Assembly: GCA_907165275.2 (NCBI GenBank)
Contig: CAJRBF020000015.1
Location: 1 to 64,000, forward strand
DNA: 64,000 nucleotides
Source of the DNA: Zygaena filipendulae
Lineage: Eukaryota; Arthropoda; Insecta; Lepidoptera; Zygaenidae
Direction: 5' to 3'
A program made the position numbers and the translations under genes. Positions 29,376-39,868 of the stretch are shown here, one piece after another (positions within the stretch are counted from its first letter, which is position 1; every line of letters begins with the position of its first letter). A model generated the notes under the pieces. That model made no database searches. It was not told the origin of the DNA and saw nothing but the letters and a program-made list of their open reading frames with translations.

Positions 29376-30094
29376 CTACACAGGCAGTGATAGATAGTGT
29401 TCCTTGACTCGCTTTTTAAATAAAGAGATAGTCCTACAGTCACGGATTTCATGTGGCAGAGAGTTCCACAGGGCAACTGCATGGAAAGAGAAAGAGGACG
29501 AAAAAAATTTGGTTCTATTGGAATTACCAGGTACAGATAGGCGTGTTTTGAGGTGTGACCTACAGACAGCATCAGGTGGTCGATAAAAGGAAAAGCGTTC
29601 TCGCAGGTAGGACGGGGAAGTTGGGTTATGAAGAATATTAAATAGTAGAAAGAGAATTCGAGTGTCTCTACGGTGGCGGATAGGAAGCCATTTAAGTTCC
29701 TTACGAAATTGAGAGACACGATCGAACTTTTTGAGACCAAAGATGAAGCGTATGCTGAGATTCTGCAAGCGCTGCAGTTCGTTCAGGAGTTCCTCGGTGG
29801 CATCAAGGTAACATGCGTCGGCATAATCAAGAATGGGCTGGATAAGAGACTGAGCAAGTGAGATTTTACTAAATGTGAGCAAGAAATTCTGGAGACACCT
29901 TAAAGAGTGGTAAGTATAATGTACCTTTTGACTAACAGTACCAACATGAGCACTCCAAGTGAGGTTCGAGTCAAATATGATACCAAGGTTTTTAGCGGTG
30001 TCGGTATAAGCTATCCGTGCACCATCCAAAAATAGAGAGGGCAAAGTAGAGAGATCGAGAGAGTTCCTTAGGTATTTACTACCTATGATCAAAG
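29376..30094 (-). pseudogene. LINE RT C-terminal region
   Basis: About 240 residues of the thumb/connection region follow the catalytic site: NLGIIFDSNLTWSAHV, the LYL-type helical region, LKWLPIRHRR and ALWNSLPHEIR, then the stop at 29,376. The frame starts at the BEL insertion site, and its upstream continuation is at 36,939-37,119. It has no internal stops but lacks the endonuclease and most of the RT, so it cannot function. Confidence 0.85.
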
Positions 30095-30269
30095 TGAATA
30101 AGGTCTTATTTAGGTTTTAGGTATTATTTTTGAATAAAATCCGAGACATAGGTTAGGTAGTAATGATAACCCAGTTTTTAATAATATTAACCATACAAAC
30201 GTCGCTGCGCATTCGCGCTTAACTAAAAGATTGAGTAAAAATCTCATCAGGCGCTTTATTGTCGAAACA
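30095..30269 (-). repeat. BEL 3' LTR
   Basis: The 175-bp repeat on the minus strand runs from TGTTTCGACAATAAAG to CCTTATTCA, giving TG...CA ends. It contains an AATAAA near its start. The pol stop codon lies 14 bases inside it. A purine-rich stretch precedes it on the minus strand. Confidence 0.92.
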
Positions 30270-32064
30270 TGCTCCCCGCGTTGAAAGGATCCCTTTCAAC
30301 ATCTGCATCAACCTCAGGAAGTGGACAGATTCTTGAAAATGAACGTCGAACCACGCCACTAGACGTCCTGATGTCAGCAACTCGATTGATGCCATCAGAG
30401 CCTGGATAGACAGCTACGATTCTTCCGAGTTTCCATTTTAAAGGTGGCAAATTGTCATCCTTTATCACAACAAGAGTGTCAGTCTTCAGCGGATTTTGAT
30501 CCTTTTTCCACTTTACACGCTGTTGAAGTTGCGAAATATACTCCTTGGACCATCTTGTCCAAAAATGTTGTCGCAACTGCTCAATTCGCTGATGACGAGT
30601 GAGGTGATTGACGGAGTGCTGTGAATAATTCGGTGAGGGCAGAGATGTAAGCGGACGTCCAATTAGAAAGTGGCTAGGAGTTAGCGGCATCAGGTCTTCC
30701 GGGTCAGATGAAATAGGAGTGAGTGGCCTTGAGTTTAAAATTGCCTCAATTTGTATTAAAGTAGAATTTAACTCCTCATAGGTAAAATTACAATGTCCCA
30801 ACACTCTTACTAAATGAAATTTGGTAGATTTGACGCCTGCCTCCCAAAGTCCCCCAAAATGTGGTGAGTAAGCAGGTATGAAATGAAACTTGATGCCTTC
30901 ATTAGCCAGGTCTTCAGAAAACGAATTACAATTATGCTTCAAGAATTTTGAAAGCTCATTATATGCGCCTACGAAAGAGGTCCCATTATCAGAATAAATG
31001 TTTAGTGGCTTTCCTCTCCGTGATATAAATCGCCTGATAGCTAGCAAATAATTGTTACTCGTCAAGTCACCAACCAGTTCAAGATGCAAAGCCTTTGTGC
31101 TAAAACATACGAAAACAACAATATAAACTTTAATTACTCTACAGCCTCGTCCTTGACGGCTGACTGCAGAAATGGGACCGGCGTAATCTACTCCTACATT
31201 TTCGAACGGGAAACTAGGTTTAATGCGATTAGGAGGTAAGTTGCCCATCAGCGGGGATACTGTGCGACCTTGGATTCGTACACACAGAATACATTTACGA
31301 AAAGTAGCCTTTGCTAAACGTTGGCCACCAATGGGCCAATAATTCTCTCTAATCGAACACAACAGCAATTGGGGCCCGGCATGCAGCAAACGCTTATGTT
31401 CAAACTCGAAAAGTAGCCGTGAAAATCGATGGGTGGACTGTATAATGACTGGGTGCTTCTTTTCGTATGAAAAGCTTGAGTTATCTAAGCGACCTCCAAC
31501 TCTCATAATATTGTCATGATCCATAAAAAGATGAAATTTGAGTAAAGGGTTTTTACGGGGAAGCGGTTTATTCTTAAGTAATAAGTCATATTCCTTAAAA
31601 AATGATTCTCTTTGAGACAATCTAATGATTAAATTTACTCCCTGTTTTAACTCCTCTTCGCTGAGGAAATCCGAATTGATTGATTGTTGTCTGCAAGCCT
31701 TTATGAATCTTAATACGTAAGCTGCGGTACGTTTGAGCTTTGTGAAGCTTGAGAAGCGATTGAAATCGATTAATTTACCTTCTTCAGAAGTTTGGAAAAC
31801 TACTGCACTAAATGATTTTTCTGGGCGCATTTCAGGTAAGTATTTTTTATTTATTTTATCTTTATTTTGAGTAGGCCAGTAAGTTGGGTCCCTTTGCAGA
31901 AAGTTGGGCCCTGACCACCATCCCTCAAGAGATTGAAGGGAATCTATACTGACACCTCGAGAAATAAGATCTGCAGGGTTTTTATTAGTTGGTACATGTC
32001 TCCAGTTACAGTTTCCTGCTTTCTCCAAAATCTCAGCAACACGATTTCGCACAAATGGTTGTAA
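30256..32064 (-). CDS. pol: BEL pol C-terminal part: RNase H end, integrase, DUF5641-like tail
   Basis: The segment begins with the end of RNase H (VRNRVAEILE, NKNPADLISRG). The integrase zinc module follows (FEHKRLLHAGPQ ... FRKCILCVRIQ). The catalytic core shows the acidic residues in VGVDYAGPI, YSDNGTSFVGA and GLWEAGVKS. The C-terminal WTRWSKEYISQLQQR and LKWKLGRIVAVYPG are the tail typical of BEL/Pao. The last codons run into the 3' LTR. It is separated from the upstream pol only by the CA-rich insertion and has no other defects. Confidence 0.9.
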   Translation of the reverse strand, partial: LQPFVRNRVAEILEKAGNCNWRHVPTNKNPADLISRGVSIDSLQSLEGWWSGPNFLQRDPTYWPTQNKDKINKKYLPEMRPEKSFSAVVFQTSEEGKLIDFNRFSSFTKLKRTAAYVLRFIKACRQQSINSDFLSEEELKQGVNLIIRLSQRESFFKEYDLLLKNKPLPRKNPLLKFHLFMDHDNIMRVGGRLDNSSFSYEKKHPVIIQSTHRFSRLLFEFEHKRLLHAGPQLLLCSIRENYWPIGGQRLAKATFRKCILCVRIQGRTVSPLMGNLPPNRIKPSFPFENVGVDYAGPISAVSRQGRGCRVIKVYIVVFVCFSTKALHLELVGDLTSNNYLLAIRRFISRRGKPLNIYSDNGTSFVGAYNELSKFLKHNCNSFSEDLANEGIKFHFIPAYSPHFGGLWEAGVKSTKFHLVRVLGHCNFTYEELNSTLIQIEAILNSRPLTPISSDPEDLMPLTPSHFLIGRPLTSLPSPNYSQHSVNHLTRHQRIEQLRQHFWTRWSKEYISQLQQRVKWKKDQNPLKTDTLVVIKDDNLPPLKWKLGRIVAVYPGSDGINRVADIRTSSGVVRRSFSRICPLPEVDADVERDPFNAGSMFRQ

Positions 32065-32265
32065 CTTATTTAAATAAGTTTATTTAACAGATAACCTCAA
32101 AGTAAACTAGAACATGACTGGGGTCTCCTTTTAAGTATAACAATACCTGTGTTAGGAGACCCCGCTCTTCTATAGCTAACTACAATTATATTTAACAGTA
32201 GGTATCCTCCTTGTGTGTGTTTGTGTGTGTGTGTGTTTGTGTGTGTGTTTGTGTGTGTGTGTGTT

Positions 32266-32311
<46 letters not shown>

Positions 32312-32382
32312 TGTTTGTGTGTGTGTGTGTGTTTGCGCGCGTGCATGTGCGAATGTGCGTGTAAGTGTGTGTAAGGGTGCAT
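32065..32382. repeat. CA/GT-rich insertion within BEL pol
   Basis: About 318 bp interrupts pol between the LRMLPNN and LQPFVRNR codons. It contains a long interrupted GT microsatellite (32,210-32,340, plus strand), the inverted repeat CTTATTTAAATAAG at its left edge, and GGTCTCC and GGAGACC blocks facing each other (32,131-32,162). I see no clear target-site duplication, so its origin (non-autonomous element or slippage expansion) is open. Confidence 0.75.
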
Positions 32383-35300
32383 GTTATTGGGCAGCATTCT
32401 CAACCATCCAAGTACAATGGTGGAATCGGTCCAAAACGTGACGCTGTTAACTTTAATACGCAAGGAACTCAGAGCCTTTTCATAAAGACGTGTACCAACC
32501 AAGGCCCCACAGAGCTCTAATCGAGGAATAGTAGTCGGTTTTATAGGAGCCACGCGGCTCTTGGCTAATAACAGCCGCACTAAGATCTCATCTTTGTCAT
32601 TACCGCTTCTGACATACAAACAAGCTCCATAAGCTTTCTCTGATGCATCGGAAAAGATGTGAAATTCAACAAATTCATGAAGATCGCAAACAACATGGCG
32701 CGGTACGCGGATGTGATTTAAGTTATCAAATGTGTCAAGAATTTCATCCCATGTCCTTTGAACATCAGACGGCAACGGGTCGTCCCATCCTAATTTGTGC
32801 AACCACAATTTCTGCATCAACATTTTCATGCTGATGATACAGGGAGAAAGAAGTCCCAAGGGGTCAAAAATCTGTGACATCACAGATAGTAAATCACGTT
32901 TTGTGTTACCTCTTTTAATCAAAGAACCTATGGGAAAACTGAGCTCGTCGGTATTAGTCTTCCAATTCAAGCCTAAAGTTTTACTTGACTCTGTTGCTCC
33001 AATATTCAAATCAACCGGAGACTGATTTGATTCCGATGCAAGACATGGATGATTTGACTTCCACTTTCTAAGTGGCATACAAGCCGATGCCAATTCCGCT
33101 GTGACCTGCTCACGAATCCTGCGTACTTCGTTTATTGAATTTTCACCAGTTAGGAGATCATCTACGTAAAAGTCACGAGTGATTATCTCTTTGATCTTAT
33201 CATCTTTGCAATCAAGACCGATTTGCTTCAGGCATCTTGTTGCTAAGTATGGGGCGCTTGCCGTTCCATACGTAACCGTATTTAGTTTATAAACACCCAG
33301 AGGTTCCGTTGGATCAAATCGCCAAACGATTTGCTGAAGCTGCCTAAATTCAGGATGTACCACAACCTGGCGGTACATCTTTTCCACATCAGCGGCTATG
33401 ATATATTTATGTTGCCGAAAGCGTAAAAGGATGGATAGCAGATCATCCTGTACTGTAGGCCCGACCATTTGTATGTCGTTAAAACTCACGCCGGAAGTAG
33501 TAAGGCTACTCGCGTTAAATACAGCACGTAATTTTGTGGTTGTACTGCTCTCCCTTAAAACACCATGATGTGGTATGTAATGATTGACATTATCAGGGTC
33601 CACTGAATCACATTTAGTCATGTGACCCATAGACTCATATTCAGCCATGAATGACTTATACATATTACCTAAGTTTGAATTATTCTCAAACCGGCGTTCT
33701 AATGATAAAAAACAGCGTTCTGATTTTTTGAAGGAGTCGCCAAGTACTTGTGGGGATTCCTTTAAGGGGATTTTGACGCAGAACCGACCGTCGTCTAGAC
33801 GAGTGGTATTTTTGATGAAATGTTCCTCGCATGACCTCTCCTCAGGGGACCAAGTTGATAGCTGTGGCTGAACTTCTTCCAATTGCCAAAAACGATCTAG
33901 ATCGAATTGGGTGTCACTGCTATCAATGGGGTTATCATTATGCGTAGTATTCATTTTACCAAAGTTGCATATTAAATTGTGAGATGTTGAATTAGTAGTA
34001 CCACAGATAGGGCCTGAAACTAACCAACCCAACCTTGTCTCACAAAGAATTGGTTTCCCTTCACCTAGGATAATCTTTTGTGGCCCTAAGATATCCCAGA
34101 AGACATCAGCTCCTATGATTAAGTCGACTTCAGCAGGCGAGTCGAAGTGAGGATCTGCTAGGCAGATCTCTGAGGGGATATTCAAGCCTGATAAATTAAC
34201 CTGTTGAGGGGGCACATTATCAGTTATGGAAGGCAAAACGAAACACTGAATGTTTGAGGAAAAATTTTCATTTAAAGATTTTATTGACAGATTGCACATT
34301 TTAGAAATTTGAGATGAGATCCTATTTATGCCCATGATGGACTTATTGATTTTGATAGCAGGTATATCCAAACGATCAAATAACCCTTGAGCAATAAGGC
34401 AAGATGTACTTCCGCTATCCAAAATTGCACGGGCTATTTGTTCCCTATTTTGAGAATCATATACCTTAACTAGAGCAGTCGAGAGTAGCACCTCACTCAT
34501 GTTTTTATTGCACGATAAAACTCTCGCTGACAGTGCAACAGTATCTCCGTTTGCTACGGTCGATGATGGCTGTCCCGCAGTGGATATGCTGGCGGAACGC
34601 ACATTTGATGATGAGTTATTTTTGTTAGGTTGCTGTGACTTAAAATCATCAATGTGAATTAGCGTGTTGTGTTTCCTTTTGCATACTCTGCACCCGCCTT
34701 TTTTGCATCGGTTAGCATAATGTCCAGGACTAAAGCAATTAAAACATACTTTAAATGAAGGTAATAAACTGAGACGGTTATTATTACTTAACGATAAAAA
34801 TTGTGGGCAATTAGTTAGTAAGTGATCACTGTTGCATTTAGGACATGACTTTGTATCTGAAGATTGAACAGAGACCAGAGATTTAACTTTAGAGTTTCCC
34901 TTTGACTGCTGATTTGATTGATTTTGATTTCCTGGATTTCGTGTTAATTCTAATGTTTCAAGTAAATCTGCCTGATTGCGTAAGAATGCTTCAAACGTAC
35001 CAAAATCAATTTTATCATTTTTGTTTAATCTGCTTTTAAATTCTTCCCATTCACGAAATGTTTTTTGATCAAGTTTCTGGGTAAAAATGTAGATTAAAAG
35101 AGTATCCCAGTATTTAACAGACTCACCGAGCGATTCGAGCGCTCTTAAATTTTTATTGATCTGATCGATCAAGCGCTTTAGTGAAGTAGAACTTTCCCTT
35201 GTGACAGGTTCGACGTTAAACAATGCAGAAACATGATTTTGTATGAGTAACCTTTTGTTGTCGAACCTGTCGCAAAGCAACCGCCACGCAACACTATAAT

Positions 35301-35859
35301 TCTTGGCTGAAAACTCAATGGACTTTATTACTATGGCCGCGGAACCCTCTAATGATGACCTGAGATAGTGAAACTTGTTGATGTCATCAATTTCGCTATT
35401 ATCGTGTATTAAAGCCGTAAAAGTATCATGAAATTCGAGCCATGCTTCATAGGAGCCGCAAAATTTGGGCAACTGAATGGTTGGTAACTTAACGATGTGA
35501 CCTGATTGGCTGCGGTTTGAAAAGAATTTGTCTTTTTCATCTTTTTTATTAAATTGATCAACTAAAATTTGACCACGAGACACTGCATTGAAATAATGGG
35601 ACTCAAATTCCATTCTTTCCTTTAACTGAGTCTGCAAATCATCCGACTCACATTCTAATGTAAGTTGAACCTCATCAAACCGTTCAAGCATTGATTTCAT
35701 TTTATTCAAACGCAATTGCAATTCGCTCACACTCGAAGAATCCATTGTTTCGGCATCAAGTTTGCTTACATATGAAGAAAACGATGTTAACTGTCCCTTG
35801 TAACTGGCTCGTATCTTATTTGGATCCTTTTCTGGGGGCATTTTGGCAGACAGGCACAA
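32383..35859 (-). CDS. gag-pol: BEL gag-pol: gag, protease, RT, RNase H start
   Basis: One frame of about 1,160 genuine residues encodes several parts. The gag region (DUF1759-like, QLPKFCGSYEAWLEFHDTF) lies at about residues 110-300. Zinc knuckles follow (CFNCFSPGHYANRC and CRVCKRKHNTLIH, about 368-400). The aspartic protease shows LDSGSTSCLI near 480. The RT shows ADVEKMYRQVVV and the catalytic YVDD near 896. RNase H opens with IFSDASEKAYGA. The frame then enters a low-complexity His/Thr stretch encoded by a CA repeat and stops at 32,176; those last residues are insertion sequence. The Met at 35,859 is a plausible gag start after a leader of about 900 bp. Confidence 0.9.
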
Positions 35860-35999
35860 TTATCTCTGAAATACGACGTAATAATCGGTTAACTACTAAG
35901 TATAGGTACTGTTTAACACAATCAAATTTGAGTACAAATATCACCAATCATACAATACAGGAAAACTACCTTTGTTTGTACGTTTTGAACCTAACAAGC

Positions 36000-36275
36000 A
36001 ATATGAAAATATACTATAATAAATAGGTATCTAAACAATATACCTATTACTTTTATTTGTCACTAATTAACCATCGAGACTTAAGTAGGTACGTTTAAAA
36101 AAAGCCAAGCAATATGAAAATATGTATATAAAACAATATATTACTTTTATTTTGTCACTAATTAATTATTGAGACTTAAGTAGGTACGTTTTAAAAACCA
36201 AGCAATATGAAATATGTATATAAAACAATATACTTTTATTTTGTCACTAAATAAATAATTGAGACTTTTAAGTAT
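36000..36275. repeat. about 85-bp tandem repeat in BEL leader
   Basis: Three imperfect units carry AGCAATATGAAA, a TTTTGTCACTAATTAA-type block and GAGACTTAAGTAGGTACG. They lie between the 5' LTR and the gag start. Confidence 0.75.
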
Positions 36276-36745
36276 AAACCTACCTACAAACAACCAGACC
36301 TACGTACAAAAAAGTGTGTAAATTACGCTTAACATTAACTAACTTATTCCAATTTAGGCTCGTTGCAGTAACGAAGAATATGGATTGATAACAATTTTAA
36401 TGTTTTATGACTTAATTAAGTGTTATTTATGAGTTTTGTTTCAATTACCTACTAATTTAACAAAGTCCACATTCACTAACCTTAATTGAATCCGTGTCCT
36501 GGTAAATAATTATACCTAAAAAATTTATTACCTGATAATTAAGAGAGTGATGGGTTCGAATTAAACAATAATTAGGAGAAATTGCAATCCAAAAAAGATT
36601 ATTTCACTTCAACTCCTTTGTTCGGCCTAGTGTAATGTCTTCCTATTGACTCCAACCCTTTGGCACAAAATTATTGTTTTTATATTTCGATGATCACTCC
36701 GATTTTCTTGCAAACTTCAGCTGATCCAGGTGAGATAAAATATCC

Positions 36746-36763
36746 GGCGTAGATACAGGACCA
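36746..36763 (-). promoter_or_regulatory. BEL primer binding site (candidate)
   Basis: On the minus strand the 18 bases right after the 5' LTR read TGGTCCTGTATCTACGCC. They begin with TGG as expected for pairing with a tRNA 3' CCA end. I cannot name the tRNA. Confidence 0.6.
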
Positions 36764-36938
36764 TGAATAAGGTATTATTTAGGTTTTAGGTATTATTTTT
36801 GAATAAAATCCGAGACATAGGTTAGGTAGTAATGATAACCCAGTTTTTAATAATATTAACCATACAAACGTCGCTGCGCATTCGCGCTTAACTAAAAGAT
36901 TGAGTAAAAATCTCATCAGGCGCTTTATTGTCGAAACA
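36764..36938 (-). repeat. BEL 5' LTR
   Basis: The second 175-bp copy is nearly identical to 30,095-30,269; one difference is visible near the plus-strand left end (GGTCTT versus GGTATT). It would provide the element's promoter. Confidence 0.92.
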
Positions 36939-36943
36939 CAAAG

Positions 36944-37119
36944 CCTGTGACTTATTCGGATTTATCCGGAGGCCGTAAGATTTAGCCCACCCACTGATGT
37001 GATCCAGGTCGTCATTCATAGCAGTAATAGCAGTAACAGCCTCAGTTACTGGAAAATGACGATATAGCTGGAGATCGTCTGCGTAAAGATGGTATTTGGA
37101 AGAGATTACCTGTAATTTA
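36944..37119 (-). pseudogene. LINE RT fragment with YADD
   Basis: About 58 codons upstream of the BEL insertion include the catalytic YHLYADDLQLYRHF and the following INPDKSQ-like segment. They join in frame to 30,094. Truncation at the left end of the protein falls just before the YADD motif. Confidence 0.8.
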
Positions 37120-37251
37120 TGTAAAGAAAAATATTATAATTTTCCTTTATTTAAACTCCCGCGTGATACCGTGGTGATAATTTGTGAGCGTAATCTGTGG
37201 TCGAATGATTAGTCTGTCAAGAATCTACCTGCTGTTAAAAAAAGTAATTAT
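37120..37251 (+). repeat. Gypsy LTR fragment, inverted relative to the Gypsy element
   Basis: The segment starts TGTAAAGAAAAATATT and matches the reverse complement of 39,690-39,818, which is the start of the neighbouring Gypsy 3' LTR. Only the first 130 bp or so are present. It separates a truncated LINE on its left from another LINE on its right. Confidence 0.8.
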
Positions 37252-37356
37252 CTCCTCACTCGCGGCGCGCGACGTGTACATACGACGCTGCATCGCTGTG
37301 ACGTAGGCCGTACAGCAAGTAAAAAGACATAGTATAAGCAAAATAAACAGATAATT

Positions 37357-38208
37357 ATGAGCTTGCTGTCTACCGACTCAAGTAAGTGTTCATCTCAACC
37401 AGATTTAATGTCTTTAGAAAAAGATAAATTTCATAAAATTGCTAATCCAAGGAAAAGGCGAAATCCAACAACGACCGAATTTTCTGATCTAAAAAATGAA
37501 CTTCTTGAATCTTTTAAATCACTACTGAATACAGAAGTCACTGAGATGAAGAAGCAAAATTCCCAATTATTGGAATCAAACGCACGGATTGAAAAGTTGC
37601 TTGAAATAAATAATTCCAATTACTTGGAACTAAACACTCGAATTGAGTCACTTGAAATAAAACATTCTAATGCTTTAGTAAAAATAGATGAATTGGAAGA
37701 ACAATTGCAGATTATTCAAAGAAACCAGTTAAAAAATATGGTTGACATAAGAAATGTTGCTATTACTCCGGATGAGAATCTTGAAGCTATCGTAGCAATA
37801 TTATATAAGAATCTGGGCCTAACATTTATTCCCGATGCTATTAATCAAATCTATAGAAAAGGAAAGAATAACGCCCCAATTGTAGTAGAATTAAAGGACA
37901 CAAAGCAAAAGAATAAATTCCTCAATTCGGTGAAATCTTTTAATAAAATGAACAATGCGGAGAAGTTAAATAGCAAACATCTGGAGATTCAAGGCGAAAA
38001 ATTACCCGTCTATGTGTCTGATTCACTGACGTCTAGAACTAAAAAGCTACTGTCATCAGCCCGTGAACTTGTCAAAAAAGGTACATATCGTTACTGCTGG
38101 ATCTCGCGTGGAAGAGTCCTGGTTCGGAAAGATGATGGTCAGCCTCCAATCATAGTTAATAAAATCGAGCAACTGGAGACCCTTCTCAATGATGAATCCA
38201 AGGAATGA
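37357..38208 (+). CDS. LINE ORF1: coiled coil plus FP25K-like domain
   Basis: The 283-residue protein has a polar N terminus and a long heptad-rich helix at about residues 45-128 (LLESNARIEKLLEI ... IDELEEQLQIIQ). The C-terminal domain at about 145-283 contains IYRKGKNNAPIVVEL, LPVYVSDSLTSRTKKLL and YCWISRGRVLVRK. This pattern matches, from memory, the domain shared by insect LINE ORF1 proteins and the baculovirus FP25K protein. Its likely role is RNA binding and trimerisation. The frame is intact with an ATG in a clear context. Confidence 0.78.
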   Translation: MSLLSTDSSKCSSQPDLMSLEKDKFHKIANPRKRRNPTTTEFSDLKNELLESFKSLLNTEVTEMKKQNSQLLESNARIEKLLEINNSNYLELNTRIESLEIKHSNALVKIDELEEQLQIIQRNQLKNMVDIRNVAITPDENLEAIVAILYKNLGLTFIPDAINQIYRKGKNNAPIVVELKDTKQKNKFLNSVKSFNKMNNAEKLNSKHLEIQGEKLPVYVSDSLTSRTKKLLSSARELVKKGTYRYCWISRGRVLVRKDDGQPPIIVNKIEQLETLLNDESKE

Positions 38209-38557
38209 CTATTGCGACTAATAAGTTATAACATTTGTTTCTGTTATTATTTTTACATTACTTTTGTACTGATTTTCAAACTACTTTCGTACAACTTTAG
38301 TCTAGATATACTTAGTTACTACATACAGGTAAACCAGCCTTACTTATCTCTTATATTATTATTAATAAGTATGTGTTCGTATTTTACAATATTTATTTAT
38401 ATCGTTTATTTCATATATTCTCAAATATTCTGTGGTCCTGTAGCCTTCACACGCATGTCTCTAAAGTTAATTCTTTATGAATTTTGCCTTCCTTTTACTC
38501 AGGGCGATAAACCGGGAAAAATTTATTTTTATATTTATAAAGCAAACGGTTTCTATA

Positions 38558-39157
38558 ATGGCAGTTAACATAGAACAGGTTACCGCCGACATTGACGACA
38601 AAGTCAAAGTTGGTGATTCTTTTCTGGTTGCTAGCCCTGAGAATTTAACTGAGCATCTGCGTGATGGGGGAAGGTATCTGAGCATTGCTGTTCAGAATAT
38701 TAGAAGTGTTGGCCGTAACTTTGAAGATTTTTGTGTATTTCTTATGAGGACTGGTTTACAATATGATATTATAGCTCTCACAGAGTGTTGGCTCCCGAGT
38801 ATTGATATGGTACCAGTTATGCCTGGATATAATTGTTATTACACGCGTATACATATTAACCAGAATAGTGGCGTGATCGTTTATATAAGAGACTCTATAG
38901 TGACTGTAGATGTTTATGAACCTACTATCAATGACGCTGACTGTCTCGTTGTGAATCTGGGTGGAACTCACGCTCTTATGAGTATCTACAGGTCACCATC
39001 TCCGTCTTTTTCAAATGTTGATAGGTTTCAAGACTCTCTTAATGCGATCTTGAATGTGAATCAAAAAAATGTGATCTCGACTTATTTGGACTTACTTTAC
39101 AAAAATTCAAAATTACCGTGCTTAACACTATTAAATGATTATGTTTTTCTTACTTAA
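38558..39157 (+). pseudogene. LINE ORF2 endonuclease, truncated by internal deletion
   Basis: The ATG at 38,558 begins a typical ORF2 N terminus. The endonuclease motifs VQNIRSVG, ALTECWLP, GVIVYIRDS and MSIYRSPS are present. After about residue 170 the frame breaks from the expected active-site Asp/Asn strand into unrelated sequence and stops at 39,157. SDH and the whole RT are absent. The frame is also open upstream to 38,477 but without domain support. Confidence 0.75.
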
Positions 39158-39425
39158 CTATTTCTTCTGAAAATTTAAATAATTTACTGATAAAATAGTT
39201 CAATGATTAGTTAAAATAGTTCATTTGAGTTTGGAAAGAGTAAATTTGCATTTTTATTTTGTGTACATTTATTGCTTCTTTCTCTCGTGCATGTTGTGGC
39301 GACCTATAATTGAGGCAGCGCCATAATTTTTTCATTGTAATATTCTATATTGTATCACTACCAATGTTACGGTGTATGCTTTGTTGGTCGTTCTTTTCAA
39401 TAAATAAATAAGTAAATAAATATAA

Positions 39426-39818
39426 TGATAGTTTGTGGCGATTTGGGCGACAAGTCAATCAAAACACAATTGAGTTTCTCTGTAAGGAAAGATTTATTTT
39501 TTTTACTAATAACTAATAATTAACTTAACTTAATTAACTAATAATTACTTTGGTAAAAGTAATTAACCAAATGAAAATGTCTACAAACAATAAAACCTTA
39601 CCTGTAAGGAAAGAAACGACATTTAATGTTTCTTAATTGGAATGTCGATTCCTAAATCACCGTTTTTAATTATTGAAACTTATTATAAAAATTACTTTTT
39701 TTAACAGCAGGTAGATTCTTGACAGACTATCATTCGACCACAGATTACGCTCACAAATTATCACCACGGTATCACGCGGGAGTTTAAATAAAGGAAAATT
39801 ATAATATTTTTCTTTACA
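39426..39818 (-). repeat. Gypsy 3' LTR
   Basis: On the minus strand it starts TGTAAAGAAAAATATT just after the polypurine stretch GGAGGGGAGA and ends near CGCCACAAACTATCA. Its terminal 220 bp matches 44,118-44,339, with a roughly 30-bp AT-rich insertion or expansion (39,510-39,550). Confidence 0.8.
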
Positions 39819-39868
39819 TCTCCCCTCCACAGGGAAGACAAAATACGCCTCTCTCGTGCCTCCTCTCT

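Larger units (their letters stand above)
30095..36938 (-). mobile_element. BEL/Pao retrotransposon, full length
   Basis: The element has two 175-bp LTRs (30,095-30,269 and 36,764-36,938), a gag-pol reading frame and a primer-binding-site candidate. It is flanked by the 5-bp duplication CAAAG (30,090-30,094 and 36,939-36,943), the usual length for BEL/Pao. LTR copies are almost identical. The pol frame is interrupted once by a CA-rich insertion (32,065-32,382). No env gene is seen. Total length is 6,844 bp. Confidence 0.92.
28985..37119 (-). mobile_element. LINE 3' fragment split by a BEL element
   Basis: This 5'-truncated LINE is read on the minus strand from 37,119 down to 36,939 and from 30,094 down to 28,985, with the BEL retrotransposon between. 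The reading frame crosses the junction exactly once one CAAAG copy is discounted. The 3' tail is a run of TAAA repeats (plus-strand 28,987-29,013). The 5' end stops abruptly at 37,119, next to the start of an LTR fragment. Confidence 0.85.
37252..39425 (+). mobile_element. LINE with ORF1 and internally deleted ORF2
   Basis: A plus-strand LINE consists of a GC-richer 5' UTR (about 37,252-37,356), complete ORF1, the first 170 or so codons of the ORF2 endonuclease, and a 3' UTR ending in AATAAATAAATAAG-type repeats (39,400-39,424). The RT is missing, so it would depend on another element. The 5' boundary is where the LTR fragment stops matching. Confidence 0.75.

Noticed and set aside
32211..32441. 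Cys/Val-rich plus-strand frame in the GT repeat
   Set aside because: It is a direct translation of a GT microsatellite; no gene evidence.
30095..36938. An env gene that would make the BEL element an errantivirus-like agent
   Set aside because: No frame beyond pol exists before the 3' LTR, where the pol stop itself lies.
38212..38568. 118-codon hydrophobic frame between ORF1 and ORF2 of the non-autonomous LINE
   Set aside because: It is AT-rich inter-ORF sequence; hydrophobicity follows from TTT/ATT codons and no start context or domain supports it.
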